The notes beneath the pieces were generated by a model. It was not told the origin of the DNA, did no database searches, and saw only the letters and a program-made list of their open reading frames with translations. 53,191 nucleotides of DNA from Chloromonas sp. AAM2 (taxonomy: Eukaryota; Chlorophyta; Chlorophyceae; Chlamydomonadales; Chlamydomonadaceae), in the NCBI GenBank assembly GCA_004335635.1, contig QAXH01005753.1, positions 1 through 53,191 on the forward strand, given 5' to 3'. Below, in pieces: positions 12,570 to 25,500 of this stretch (within the stretch, counting starts at the first letter, position 1; every line of letters begins with the position of its first letter). A program made the translations under genes and the position numbers.

Positions 12570-13330
12570 CGGTGGGAAGCAAAGGCAGGGCGGTGGGAAG
12601 GAAGAGCGGGCCGAGCGGGGCAGTGGGAAAGAAGGGCAAGGCGCGCGATGTGGTGGGAAAGAAGGGCAAGGCGAGCGGGGCGGTGGGAAGGAGGGGCAAG
12701 GCAGGCAGAGTGGTAGCCGTCCTGCCACCGGCCATCCACGCCCTAGTCACTAAACGGCACGACGTAGCTGTCGAGCTTATTTACCAGACGCTTTGTCTGG
12801 GCCGATGGGGTCAGTGTGCTGTGCTTATGGATGCGGGAACGCGGAAGGGCCAAGACCTGCAGGAGTGGTTACAACTGGCACACGCAACACCCAGCCCAGA
12901 GCAATCACAAAGCTTATCGAAGCCATCATGCCTGGACAGAGATTGGCTGATCTTGACAACATGCGTAAGACAGGGGCACGGTTACCAGCAGGGCAGCCTA
13001 TTGTGTTAATAGAAGTTGGGTACTGTGCGGACACCATGCTTACAGCAAAACGGTGTAGGAAAGCGCGGCAGCACGCTAAACTAGTGTCGAGCTAGGCTAG
13101 GCTTCAAAGTTCAGTTCGACAGTCACACCCACTGCATCATGCTTGGAGACGGGTCAGTGCCCAAGTCCTTGGCAACCCTCCTGATAGACATGGGGGTCAC
13201 CAACAGTCAGCTGAAAACCCTCGCAGATGAGTTGGTGTGCAATGCAGCAGTGCACGCACATCTGATTACGGTGAAACAAGGAAAGGGTGGTGCAGTGGTA
13301 CCTCAATTGCCGGGCGGTGTCGAATGACAA
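12570..13330 (+). mobile_element. Decayed LINE (non-LTR retrotransposon), ORF2 C-terminal end
   Basis: Three reading-frame pieces together resemble the C-terminus of a LINE polyprotein. The first is LPPAIHALVTKRHDVAVEL at about 12720-12790. The second is AITKLIEAIMPGQ followed by QPIVLIEVGYCADT at about 12897-13050. The third is VPKSLATLLIDMGVTNSQLK at about 13157-13216. Frame changes near 12860 and a stop at 13093-13095 show decay. The basic run upstream (GKKGKA-type repeats, about 12570-12715) is open in the same frame as the copied exon b, so the element's 5' edge cannot be fixed. The assignment rests on recognised family pattern, not a search. Confidence 0.6.
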
Positions 13331-13760
13331 AGAGACAAATGAAAGAGAGGGATGACAAAGAGACAAATGAAAGAGAGAAGCGGGTTGGGCTCAACTGCCC
13401 CCCTTACTGGCCACCCGCCTCCTTGGGGAGGTAGCCAAGCCCTCCACCCCCCAACTGAGACAGCCGCAGCGCTTCATTGGGCACTAGACACATGCCGCCT
13501 AATGTAGGTCACATCCGAGAACCCATCTCCGACTCAACTGCTAGCAGAACTTGTTGCCAGCAGGTTCGGACGATGCCCTCCGTAATGTGCCACGGCATGG
13601 TGTGGTGGTTGTACTGGCATGGCTCCAAGCCATCAAGACAAAGGAGAAAAAGCAGGTCGCGTCTCCCATGGTATGCATGAGCAACCCTGGGCTCTCAGGG
13701 GCTAAAAAAGGGGGTTAACCCTCTCAGGGGGTTTGAAAAAAAAAACTGGCAAAGAGGCCG
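13331..13760 (+). mobile_element. Probable 3' UTR and A-rich tail of the LINE
   Basis: Non-coding DNA directly follows the LINE remnant. It includes a duplicated 28 bp phrase (ATGACAAAGAGACAAATGAA at about 13325 and 13352), a C-rich stretch and, at about 13700-13746, GGGGGTTTG followed by a run of ten A. An A-run after a decayed ORF2 is typical of a LINE end, but no target-site duplication was found. Confidence 0.4.
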
Positions 13761-14590
13761 GGTCTTCTGTGCCTGTTATTACGATATGTGATTGCATATA
13801 TGCGTGAGCCCGGAGCCGGGTTGCTTGTGACCAAAACGAACGCACATGTCGCCATGCACCTCGCCATGCAATTCAGAAGGAAGGGCTCGCCGCTGGGCGA
13901 CAAGCGCCCAGTGGCCACAGAGCCCCCTCCCAGCCTCCTTGTGACTGAACACACTGGCACACAGCCTCCTTGTGCCTTGTGCCAATTGCATGCTGCCAGA
14001 TTGGTCACCGCATGCATGCTGTAACCGCTCAATCTTGTGCATGCAATCTCAACCAGCGCTCCCGGCCTGCTGGGCGCTACGCGTCTATGAGTGGTCCCGA
14101 AGCGTCCTATCAGATTCACCTGCGTATCATATGATGTCAATGAGCAAGCCTGTGTCCGATGCGTCGCCTTTCTGGCCGGCCTTTTGGATATCTCGGTTAC
14201 GCAGCAACGGTAACAGCACGGGCATGCATGTACGAAGTAGCACAGGGGGTGAGTGAGCTAGCTCCCCACCTTGTAATCACTTGAAGTGAAGTGAGCACCT
14301 ATTGACCCTCACACCTCATGATAAATCCATAATACTGTGCCAATCTGCCAGATCCAAACCATGCATCTGCTCCAAGTTTGTAGATTCTGCTCCAACCTGG
14401 CAGGTTACGTAGGCAGGTACGGGGTGCATGCCCACCCAACATGCGTCGTGTATTCTGCATTTAAGCCTACCCTGGACACCACCCTGCCCTGGATTTCAAA
14501 CCATCGTGGTTATAAGACAGACACACAAGGTGCGCCCTTGCCGCCCGCCAGGGCATAGGTTCCAGATGCTAGAATTGCCGTCAAGGCTTA
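13761..14590. other. Spacer of unknown content
   Basis: Only short open frames on both strands were seen, with no recognisable protein. It separates the LINE end from the second copy of exon b. Confidence 0.4.
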
Positions 14591-15008
14591 CTAAGCAGGG
14601 CATAGACGCTATGCTTGGCCTCTCAGCATTGCAGAGTTGGCCTGGTTGTCATGGTGCTTGTATCAAGCTGTTTGCTGCTCGTATCGTGCTGGTAGCTGAT
14701 GGCATCGCTCTGCTTGCTGACTGTACAATGCTGCAGAGGCGGCGGCTGTGGCTCAAGGCCCCGTTGCTGCACCTGCCCCTGTCTTACCTGCCACAAACAA
14801 TGATCCCCTACTGCCCACTGATACCAAAGCCTACCCCAGCCCACAGCCTGCTGAGCCAGCCATGCCACCAGTACCAGCTATCCAAGCTGTCCAGCCTGAT
14901 GCGGCTGGTCAGGTGCTGGCACCAGCGGCAGCACCAGCACCAGCGGCAGCAACTGCAACCGTGGCGGCACCAACGGCAGCAATAACGGCAGCGCCAACCT
15001 CACGAAAG
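14590..15008 (+). pseudogene. Extra copy (copy B) of helicase exon b
   Basis: The acceptor context (CTGACTGTACAATGCTGCAG) and exon start EAAAVAQGPVAAPAPVLPA repeat those of copy A and resemble the third copy at 16211. The exon, 14737-15008, is 90 codons of Ala/Pro-rich sequence and ends SRK before a GTCAGT donor, as the third copy ends LQK before GTAAGC. Phase is unchanged. No first exon immediately precedes it. It may be a skipped or optional exon, or a leftover of tandem duplication. Confidence 0.5.
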
Positions 15009-15074
15009 GTCAGTGACGTTCATTGTCAGTGGGAACTTGCGTTCTCTGATGATCACTTTTGTGCGTGCGCGCAC

Positions 15075-16580
15075 GTGTGGGCCTTCAGTCATCATACTTA
15101 CCATTCAGTGTATTGTTCTTCGTAATGCCAAGGAATGGGATGCAAATTCCTTGCAACATTTCAGCATGGCAGTCAAGCGTACAAAACGCGACTTTCAGAG
15201 CGTGCCTTATAGCCCATGTCAGTGTTTCAAGTTGCCGGAGCATGTGCACTTGGGATGAAGTACCTGATTGTTTGTGCTTGTTGGTTTGCGTGCATGTGCG
15301 TGTGCCGTCCGTCATACCACTTGCCATTCAATCTGCATGTACATTGCTTAAAACATATCAACATGGTAGGCAAGCGTACAAGGAGCGCTTCTTTGAGCGC
15401 GTCTTGAAGCGCATTCCAGAATAATGAATTGCTGGGGCATGCGCACTGGATACCCAGGCAGTGCATCCGCACATGCATCACCCAACAGGAGTGTCTGAAG
15501 CAAACCTATGTTCTGATGTAGGCTCGATTGCGTTAGCATGAACCTCTCTGACTGGCCAGGAAATTGCTTCATGGGCAACATGGTTAGACACCAGGCTCAT
15601 GGATTTGGAATTGGCAAATAGAGGGTTCTGTTTCTGTAGCACATCACGTCAGAAGCACAGGAGTGTAGACTTATCCAAGTAGTCCTGGCCATAATCCAGA
15701 CTATATAATCGGTGCGTGCTTTCCATGTTTGTTTTGCAGGTCAAGCAGTGGGCCTGGGCCGCATTTCCAGGCAATGATGCAGCTGCCAGAACAGCCCGTG
15801 CAGCGGTTGACGTCCTGTATGCATCTCCGCCCCAGTACTGCCTAGGAGCCTGTGATTTAGGGCACACCCTTGCCCAGAGGCCGGGAGGGGCACCATGCCG
15901 TTTGAAGAAGGCCATTAAAAACACCCTGGTGTTTGAACGCAGTAAGAAAGCACCCTTCGACACATGGATTCGCTTGAACACACATCGGCTTGCAGGTGAG
16001 TTAGGAAGGGCTGTGTGTTTGTGCGTGGGCGTGGGCGTGCGTGCGTGTCAACCTTTGGGCTTGATGGTACTTTACAGCTACATCTGGCACTTCCTTTTAA
16101 CAGAGCGAAGTATATATTCATATCTAATTTCCCAGTTTCCAGGTAATGGTAAGGTCAAGTACCCATTGATGAATTGTGTTCTGGTGTTTGCTGATTGTAC
16201 AATGCTGCAGAGGCGGCGGCTCCAGCCTCATCTTCGGCAGCACCAACAACAGCAGCAGCACCAGCGGCAGAGCCAACCTTACAGAAGGTAAGCGGTGTGC
16301 ACTGTCAGTGTGAGCTTGCATGGTTTGCTGGCTGGCTGGCCGGCTGTTATGTGCGAGTCGTGTGGCGTGTGCCTCTGGTACTTGCCATTCAGTCATGCAC
16401 AGGGGTGTACATTCCTTGCAACATCTCAGCATAACAGTCAAGGGTGCAAGGATCGTTTTTTCAAGGGTGTCTCTCAAGCACGATCCAGGTGTTGAGTTGC
16501 CCAGGCATGCACACTGAGCATGAAGGCAACGCACAAGGGACACACTGCACGGTTTCCCGTTGCTGAGGCATCTGCCTACA
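15075..16580. repeat. Degenerate tandem repeats in the helicase 5' introns
   Basis: A block of roughly 200 bp recurs at about 15075-15265, 15290-15500 and 16365-16580. Each contains a CTTGCCATTCA-like phrase, then TTGCAACAT.TCAGCAT or a variant, then GTCAAG..T(A)CAA, and ends in a GGCATGC.CACTG-like phrase; two end near CAACAGGAGTG or CTACAGGAGTG. The copies are diverged. They indicate repeated local duplication of intron plus exon. Confidence 0.5.
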
Positions 16581-19500
16581 GGAGTGTTCGAGGAAGCCCA
16601 CGTCTTGACCTAGTCGGGTGACCAGCGAGAAAAGGCGATGTCTACATGTGCCGCCATGCTCTTGTGTGTGTGCTCCAGGGCTTGGACTTCAGCGCGCCTG
16701 CGTGCGCCCAACACCTGCCCTTGGCCAAGCGCCAGGCCGTGGATGCATACGTGCAAAGGCAGGTGCTGATCATGGACAGATGACACATGCCTCTCCTGAT
16801 GGTGCACCGCCTCGTCTGCTTTCCATTGCCCTGCTCATGCTGTGCTTTGTTTTGGCTGTGACAAGTGTTTGTTTGGCTGTGACAAGTGTTTGTTTGGCTG
16901 TGACAAGTGTTTGTGTTTGACCTGAAGCTTGCAATGCCGGTAATGATGGTGATCAAGGGTGCCCTGTTCAGATGGTGATCAAGGGTGCCCTGTTCAGATG
17001 GGCTCCGTTGCTCGAGGCCGAGCTACAGGAGGAAATTCGCGAGCAAGAGGAGCGGTCGAGCACATGGAGCCCTGATCGCCTGAAAAGGGAGGGTTTCATG
17101 CTGGTGGACCTGACGGCTAGGTGAGGTATCGGCTGTGTGTGAGGGAACGTCTGTGTGTAGGATGGGATTTGGTAAGGCCAGGTGGAAGAGACAACATATA
17201 ACATGCTCAGAATGCCTCATCACCTGAGCTCTTAGTTGAAACCTCTTGCAGTGGTTCTGGTTTCTGTAGACCTGGAGTGTGTTCATGCCAAGCCGTGCTT
17301 TTTATCAGACATGCTTGGTTGCATGTGTGCGGCTGTAGGACGCATGGGTTCTTCTTTGGCAAGACCATTGTGCGCCTCATGTCGCCTGGGCAGGACCTGC
17401 CCTTCCACCGATTTCAGTGAGAGAGATACGCACATGCGCGCATGCACAAGCCCACACGCACACGTGCACATGCCAGGCCCATATGCGCAGCTGCAGTATG
17501 ATTGCGCACAGCTGCACGATTGTACAGTGCACTCCGACCCCATGCCATTGTCAACGTCGGCTCCCAGCTGCTTTCTGGTAGTTCATGTCAGTTTGAACAG
17601 TCTGAGTTGTAGACCGCTCATTTCTGTACAGGGGGTACAGTTCGTTGCTGTTGGGACTGCGATGCCATGCAATGTCGAGAGCACTGATCTATCTTGGTTC
17701 AGCATCCCTCACAGGAGTGGCGATTACGTGAGGCTGCGCCTCAGCAACCCACTGGGGGAGGGAAGATGTGCGGGTCTAGTGCTTGACCGGTCACGACGGG
17801 AGATACGCATTGTGACCCACACGGCGCCACCTGAACTCACAGGCGGCTTGGTGAGGTAGGCGGGTGTGGGTGTGGTATGGTGTGGGCAGTGATATGATAG
17901 TGTTCTGGTGTGATGTGGGCTGTGGCATGGGCAGTGTATATGATTGTTTACATCAGAAAGGCCGTTGCACACGGTTCAGATGGGCCACGGAATGGGATGG
18001 GCAGCGCTTTGGCCCTCCATGAGCAAGGGAGAAAGATTACTGCAGTCAAGACAAGGACGGCATGGCAGGAAGCACGAGGTGTCCTTTGCTGGTGTCAGTC
18101 CATCAGTACCTGCCAGGGAACAGCCAAAAGCTGTCGGGCAGGACTTGAACAATTGAATCTGGGCATTGATGGGCATTGAAATCACAAACCTAACACGCAC
18201 TGGAACACATGGTCTCCCGTCTTTGCCTCCGTCTTCTGTCGCCTCCGTCTCCTGGCTCATGTTACAATGTGCACTTGAACCAATTGTCGTACATTGACAT
18301 AAGAAATGTGGGTACACCAGCCTGCGTCTGTTCCTGCGATTGTGCCTGTATCCACACCTCTAAAAGATGTTTGCCAGTTCTGGGACAATTTACAGAAACG
18401 CCACTGGAGCCAGTGTGGCAACAGGGTAAAGGGGAAGCAGGGTTCATGTCAGGGTTATTTGCAATCAAAATATGCCACACTGGCTTCAGTGGCGTGCCAG
18501 GAAATTGTCCCAGAACTGGCAACCATCTCTTCTTGTGCCTGTGCCTCTGCGTGTGCGTGTGCGTGTACAGGATGAAGTTTGTAGTCAGCATGGCCCCTTA
18601 CCTGAGATGTGCAGCGGCGCTAAGGTCCCTGTACAAGGACTGGAGCCCGCAGTCAGAGCAGCACCGAGGGGAACTGGAAGCAGTCAGCACCAATCGTCAG
18701 TCGGAGGCAATTCAAGGCACTAGTGATGGGGAAGACGGGAAGGAAAACAGGAGGGAAACGGAATCAGAAAAGGAAACAAAGAGAAGAGAAGAATCGAAAA
18801 GGAAACCAGAAGAGCAGGAAAAGGAGGAAGGGAGTAGTACAAATGAGGCAATTGAAGGTGTTGGCGGTGCTGATAGAGGACGGGGCGCAGACGGGCAAGG
18901 GAAGCGGAGGCGGAGTGCAGAGGAGTGGGAGGAGTGTCAGCTTCCTGCCGGCACGCCCTTGGCTGAGGTGCTGATTGGGGTGCCGGGTGCGCAGTCTCCC
19001 GCCCAAGCCGCTGCCCAGCCCTCAAGTATCATGCCTTTGGCGGCTATTCAGTGGGCGGCCGCGCACTTGACAGCAAGCAAAGGGGTGGAGGGAGGCACCA
19101 GCCTGCCCTCAGGGCAGCACGAGGAGGCGCGTACGGGCATGACGGCAAGCATCGTGGTGGACGGAGCGGGGGTTGATGTGGCCAGCAGCCTGGTCCCACT
19201 TAACTTGGCCTGTGCAGAGGACCCTGAACTGGGTCTGAACCAGTCCCAGATGGCGGCTCTGGCGCTGGCCATGCAAAACCGACTGACCATCCTGCAAGTA
19301 TGTTGGTGGTGGCGGGTTTGAGTAAGCGGCCAGCGATGCAGGTGGCAGATGGGAGATGGAGGTCGCAACGAACAGGTCAGGTTACGTGTGTGCTATCTTC
19401 AGGGAAGCGGTTGCACAACATGGGACGGCAGGTGAAGACAGCCAACACAGGTGTTTTCAAGGGAAACCCAACATGTGCTCACCTTGTGCTGCCCGCTCCA

Positions 19501-22500
19501 GGGGCCGCCCGGCACTGGCAAAACGTCCACCATCGTCCGTTTCTTGTCGCTCCTGACCCAGCGCCTGGGCGGCACTTCAGGCACCATCCTGGCCTGTGCC
19601 CAGAGCAACGTGGCAGTGGATAACCTGCTGGAGGGGCTCACAGGTGCGGGCTGTCGTCATCATGATGTGATCATCGGGGTGGCCGAAGGGTCTCTAAATA
19701 CTGAGGCCAATCCTGAGAGGGTAGCCATCTGGCGCAGCGATGCTGAGGTGTTTGCAGCGCAGATCTCAACTAGCAGGGTGCATGCCACTGAGCAGGTTTG
19801 CCTGGGAGCAGGTTTGAAAACCTTGGGCTCTACAGGTGACCGGTTGCCAAAGCTTGCGCTCATTTCTTCCGTGCACAAGCATTATTATCTTCATTACTTC
19901 GGCTGTTGTACTAGTGAGTTTAGATGAAGCGAGCGCAATTGTCGCCATTTTGGAGGCACCTCTTGAATCAGTTTGCGGTTTGTGATTCTCTCCTTGCCAG
20001 CAGACATCCGTGCCATAGCTTCTCAAGCGAACCTGAAAAGAATGAATGCAAGTGCCTTGCCGCCCTTCAATACACATCTCCTGCCAGTCGCATGCTCAGC
20101 GTCGTCTTGCACCAGCCGTCTGCCAGCGCCCTTCTTCTAGGCGCGGCCCAGCTGCTCCATCGACAGGTCAAGATTTGGTAAAGCTGGCATCGCTCAAGCT
20201 CGGCAAGTGCAGGTGGTCTTCCGGTATTCTTTTGATCACCTGATACAGCCTTGGCAGCCGCGGCGCATTACCGTATTATCACAGGTACACCTACAGCGTT
20301 CAGAGCAGCGGCGGTGCTCGTTTGCTGGCAATCACAGGTGGCCGGTCAGATATCTTCAAAAGGGGCTCTCCGGCACCCTTGTTGCCCTTTATTCACCATT
20401 GTTGATTGATTTGTAACCTTTCCATGATTACACTGCTGTTGTGGGACAGCGCAGTGGATCCCATTGTCACAGTGCCCGACCCTGGTTGCAATCGCGGCAG
20501 CCTCCAGTTCCTTGGCAGCCATTGAACTTAAGGTTGGATAGAGCGTTGTTTGCATCATCTAGCGCAGTACCAGTCGCGGATCATACGCAATTGCTGGTAT
20601 CTGCTTGCTCGCACTAGCAGGTGGCTTTCAAAACCGCAGCTGCGGCCCCGCCCTAGCCCTCACAGCCTGGGTTGGCATATCTTGTCCTCGGAATGCAATT
20701 GCAACGCAGGAAGATCAGTGTATTTCACTGTCACGCAGCTGTCCGAGGTCAATCTGCAATCAAGGTGCCGTGCGGCACGAACGGTCTGTGCATGCAGGCG
20801 TTCCTCGTCCTTCCTTCTGGCTAGCCCCATGGAGCAAACGGCCAAGTCGATGCCTGAGAGAGAGTCAGGCCTGCTTGCTGTAACACGCGACGGATCAACC
20901 ATGAACAGGCCCAAGTGACTTGAGCTGTGCGCTGTTCACGGTGCACTCTGCTACGTCACAATCTGTTTATGCGGTTCAGACATCAGAAATAGGCTGCGAC
21001 TCACGCACTTCGAGCCATTCAAACGTCATGGACAGGCTGTGCCTCAGCGGCTCAGCTGAGTTCAGCCTGTGTGTCACATCAGCAACACGCCTCCTTTATG
21101 AGGAAGTTCAAGGCTATCGTGTTGCCACCTTCTGAATGTTTCCCCATCCAAACTCTTCTACCCCCCTCTACACAAACGCACGCACATGCATACACACACA
21201 TGCATACAGGTCTGGGTGTGCGTGCACTGCGTGTGGGTGAGCCGGCCAAGGTGCGCGCGGATCTACGAGACACCACGCTGGTTGCCAGGCTAGAAAATCA
21301 CCCATTACATGTAAGCGCTTGTGGGCGTAAGGCTTGACATTGGTGGGATAGCTTTGGGGTTAGGAAGGAGCATGGGAGCAGTGAGTCAAGCAGAAGGAAG
21401 CGTCAGGAAGCAGAACAGGAAGAAAAATGAAGGTAGCAGAAGGAAGCAGGATAGAGCAACAGGTAGGGGGTGGGAGGGTGGCTTTGCATGATGGAATGGG
21501 GTGCGTATACAGTGTCAGGTGTCTGACCGAGTGACAGGCTGACCTCTCACACCGTCACAGGCTGAGGTGCAACGTCTGGCAAATGACTTGTCAGATCATA
21601 TTGGCTGCCTGGCCTCTATGGAAGGGCAGGACCGGACTCAAGGTGACATGGTTGCCCGTTGTATGAGGAGACGGCTCAAGAAAGTGAGACGGCAAATGAT
21701 CAGCTCGGTGAGTGGCGCATGCAGGTGGCCCTTCATTGCATGTGTTCTGTTGCACCCGTTGTCGCAAGTGCCTGTTCACGCTCACAGCTCAACAGGTGGA
21801 TTCTGTGTATAATCATGCGACGATTATGGAAATGGACCTCAATGATAGTGCCGGGGATGGGAAGGGGTATGCGTGTGCTGAGTAGTTGCTTCTACAGCTG
21901 AGCTTGGCACCTGGACAAAGTAGCTGCACCTGAAGTCAACATCTATCATGTGATATGGCAAGATATGTGCGTCCGGTGGGTGGTGGCGTATCGCGTGTTG
22001 GTTCGTAGCGTGCCTTATCCGGTGAAGCTGAGATTGGGCACGTGAACCATCATTTTCGTGGACCATGCACGGAGGTACGGCTCACATGTGATCCGATCAT
22101 GCACGTGTTCTCTTATCATTGTATTTTATCACATTACATTGTTACTGTTGTGTGGCTGCAGGTATTGCAGGGCGCTCAGGTGATATGCACCACATGCATA
22201 GGCGCTGGGTCGGGCATTCTTAACGGCCTTTCCTTTCCCCTGGTGGTGCTGGACGAGGGTAGTCAGGCCACAGAGCTCGAGTGCCTCATACCCATCACCA
22301 AGGCAGGTAGAGAACTACTGTGATTTTTTTCCATGTATACTTTTTACATCGGGAAGCCGTCAGAAGACACGGAACGGAACGGGCACCGCCCTGACCTTCG
22401 AAAGCAAAACGAACGCAGTGATTGATGCAGACCATCACCACCATCAGCCACAATTCCAGGGTTGAGAACAAAGAACAAGGGACGCGCATGTGGATTGCAA

Positions 22501-25500
22501 CAGAGGTAGTGAGGGGCAATCATTTCATGATCGTTACAGGGTTGAGAAAGAAGGGGCTTGCTGTGCATGAACACAACACCATCAGGTCGTCCTGTCGGTG
22601 GTGACCAGTCTGACAAATTTGACGCCGAGAAAGAAAGGACTGTTTTGGCACGAACACAATTCTACCAAGCTGTCATGTGATAGTCGTTCTGAACTCCAGG
22701 AGATGTAGATCTGCCGTGAACTGAAAAAAGCGTCTTCACGCTTCAAGTGCTCCCTCAAGTATCCCTTCTCCAGTGATCGAACCTTGCAATACCATCCGAA
22801 CGTATGCAAGCCACATGGTGCACATGTGGCCACGTGTGCTTGCAGGGTGCCGAACACGTGGTGTTGGTTGGTGACCACCACCAGCTGCCCCCCGTGGTCA
22901 AGACCAGCGCAGCCCTTTCAGGGGGCATGGGCCTGTCACTCATGGAGCGGCTCATGCAGGAAGGGGTGCCCTCAGCACTGCTGCAGGTGAAGAGAGTCTT
23001 TCCTAGCATCATAGACCCCAATGAAGTCGACTTGAAACTGATTTTATGATTCTGCGATTACTTGCTAGGAAAAACGCAGCAGGCGAAGGGTTGTGGTTTG
23101 GAACGCTTGTCCAGACGTATTTTCAGATTCACCAGTGTTTTCTGCTAGCATCGCTCATCGTTTTCCATCCACCAATCTGTGAAATCGTTTTACAAATCGC
23201 CCATTGTTTTGCATTCTGTTTTCGCGAGTCTCAAATCTAGATTGTAAGTGCTCACTGCCCGCTGTGCATAAGCCATACTGCAAGATATTTGACACTGTGT
23301 TTTGAATCCCCAAACAATGTGCACGCACAGGTCCAGTACCGCATGCACCCCTCCCTGTCAGCGTTTCCCACGGACCGCTTCTACGCGGGTCGCTTGACAG
23401 ACGGCGTGTCAGCTGCCCAGCGGCCCCGGCCCCCCGGCCTGCAGTGGCCCACGGACGAACCGGTCATGTTTGTGGACGTCAGGGGAGAGGAGGTGCGAGG
23501 TCGTGCACCAGCTGCTGGAAACACTGAAAGTCAGGATCTCTAAACCTGTCGCAAACAAATCAGAAATGAACAGTCCTGTTATTATACTTTGAGTTGTTAG
23601 TAAGTTCCTTGTTTTCTGTGTAAATGTTGGAGGAAAGGAGGTGCGGGATTCACACAGGGCCCGGTCTGGTCAGCACATTAGGACCATCATCATTCTACAC
23701 ACACCAGCTGCTGAAAACACTGTGCACACCACAAAGTCAGAATCTATAACTGTAATCAATCAGCACACGGGTGCAGCAGCACAGGCAGAGGCATGCAGAA
23801 CCTTACACGCAGGCATAGTGCAGACTGACACTTAGGGGGGGCTATACTTGAGCACAGCCGCCAGCCAGGGACGTGCAGGACGGCAACGCCGGCATGGACG
23901 GCAACAGCAACTACAAATTGGTGCTTATACCTTACACCTCTTCTTCTTCCCAGTATGCATATTGCATAGGACACACGCAGAAAACTGGCATGTCCCACAA
24001 GATTCATTCTCAATAGCACGCTCCACACAGCAGGTGAAGTCGGTCTTCGAGTTACATTTACGCAGCTCACGCAGGGGCTGAGACTCAGGCAGCAGCGATG
24101 GTTTTCACATGCCACCAGCACGTTCTCAGGCGTTTCGTCAGGGCGATGCACGCAGTGTCTCACGCTTCACTGTGCAGGTGACTCGTCAGGGCGGTTCCAA
24201 GTCCAACCCCACGGAGGCGCGGGTGTGCGGCCAGGTGGTAGCGGGGCTGCTGGCGGGCGGCACCCGGCCACAGGACATGGGACTGGTCTCGCCTTACACA
24301 GCGCAGGTCAGTGAGTAGGGCCTGCAACGGAAGGAAAGGCTGGTTAGCAACAGCCAAACCCTTGCGGTTGCGGTTTGCCTGAGCCCCTCAATTGGCACAG
24401 TGGACTGAGGCACTGGTCGCACGGCCTGATTCTACTATGGCTGGTTGGCCTGATTTTGTTCTTATTCTGGGCTGCCAGTTGGGAACATGGATTGGAACAC
24501 CTGTCCCACCAACGACCTTTACTGTTCTCCTACTGACCCTTGCCTGTGTGCACAGGTCCAGTTACTGACTGACCAGGCACAGCGTGCGTTGCGGGAGCAT
24601 TGCCCTCATACACGGCTCGCTGAGCCGCTATCACAGGTGGGGCCTGTCCTGCTCACAGTAATATGCTGATTAGCAATCCGTCTGAATCCCACGCCACACT
24701 CTTGATAACGGGGCACAAGCCCGGGAAGCGTGGTGACGGCATCAGAAATCCTATCCTGCAGCCAGGAGCGTCCGTGGTGTAGTATATAGGAAAACAAAAA
24801 CGAGGGAACCCACTTGCACCGGTTTGGACCTACTTAGTGCAGTCTACCAAATAGCTGATTTGCCCACGCTCTTGGCTCGCAGAACCGGGCCGAGGGCGAT
24901 GACGAGTGGCCCATTGGCCCCGCTGAGCCTGAGCTAGAGGTCAAGTCGGTGGACGGCTACCAGGGCAGGGAGAAGCAGGTCATTGTGCTCAGTGCCGTGC
25001 GCAGCAACACAGAGGGACAGGTAGGAGTCTGGAATGGGGCCAGACGTCGGATAGGACATGGGCCTGCTGCAGCTGGGGAGCTGATTAATTCAGGGCCAAG
25101 AGCACATGAAGAGGGCCTAGAGCACATGGCAGGACGAACAATGACTGCCAACGACAAACATGGCGAACAAGTACCCCCTGCTTGCTGTTGGAAAGAGGGC
25201 CAGCAGCAAAGTATGGCACTTTCAAAGGCTAGCACAACCAACTGTCAGCTGTGTACACAGGTAGTTCAGTATCCATAGCAGTTGCCCAGTTGTTACCCCA
25301 AACGCCCATACAATGACGATGATGTACTGCAAGTACTACATCTTTCAACCGACAGGGACAGAACAGAATGATGAAGGTCATCAGTATCCATAACGACTGA
25401 CCCACTGTGTGCGCTTGTGACCGCACCTGCTCTGTAGGTCGGGTTCCTTGACGACTGGCGTCGCTTGAATGTGGCGATCACACGAGCGCGCTGTGGCCTG

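Noticed and set aside
19644..19926. Continuation of the Walker A exon as coding sequence
   Set aside because: Although open for 90 more codons, splicing at 19643 to 21210 restores the UPF1-family order and frame exactly.
22804..22845. Upstream acceptor adding 12 residues before [12 protein letters not shown]
   Set aside because: It would keep frame with a GT donor, but breaks the tight spacing between motifs II and III seen in UPF1-like helicases; a GC donor fits better. Left open for transcript testing.
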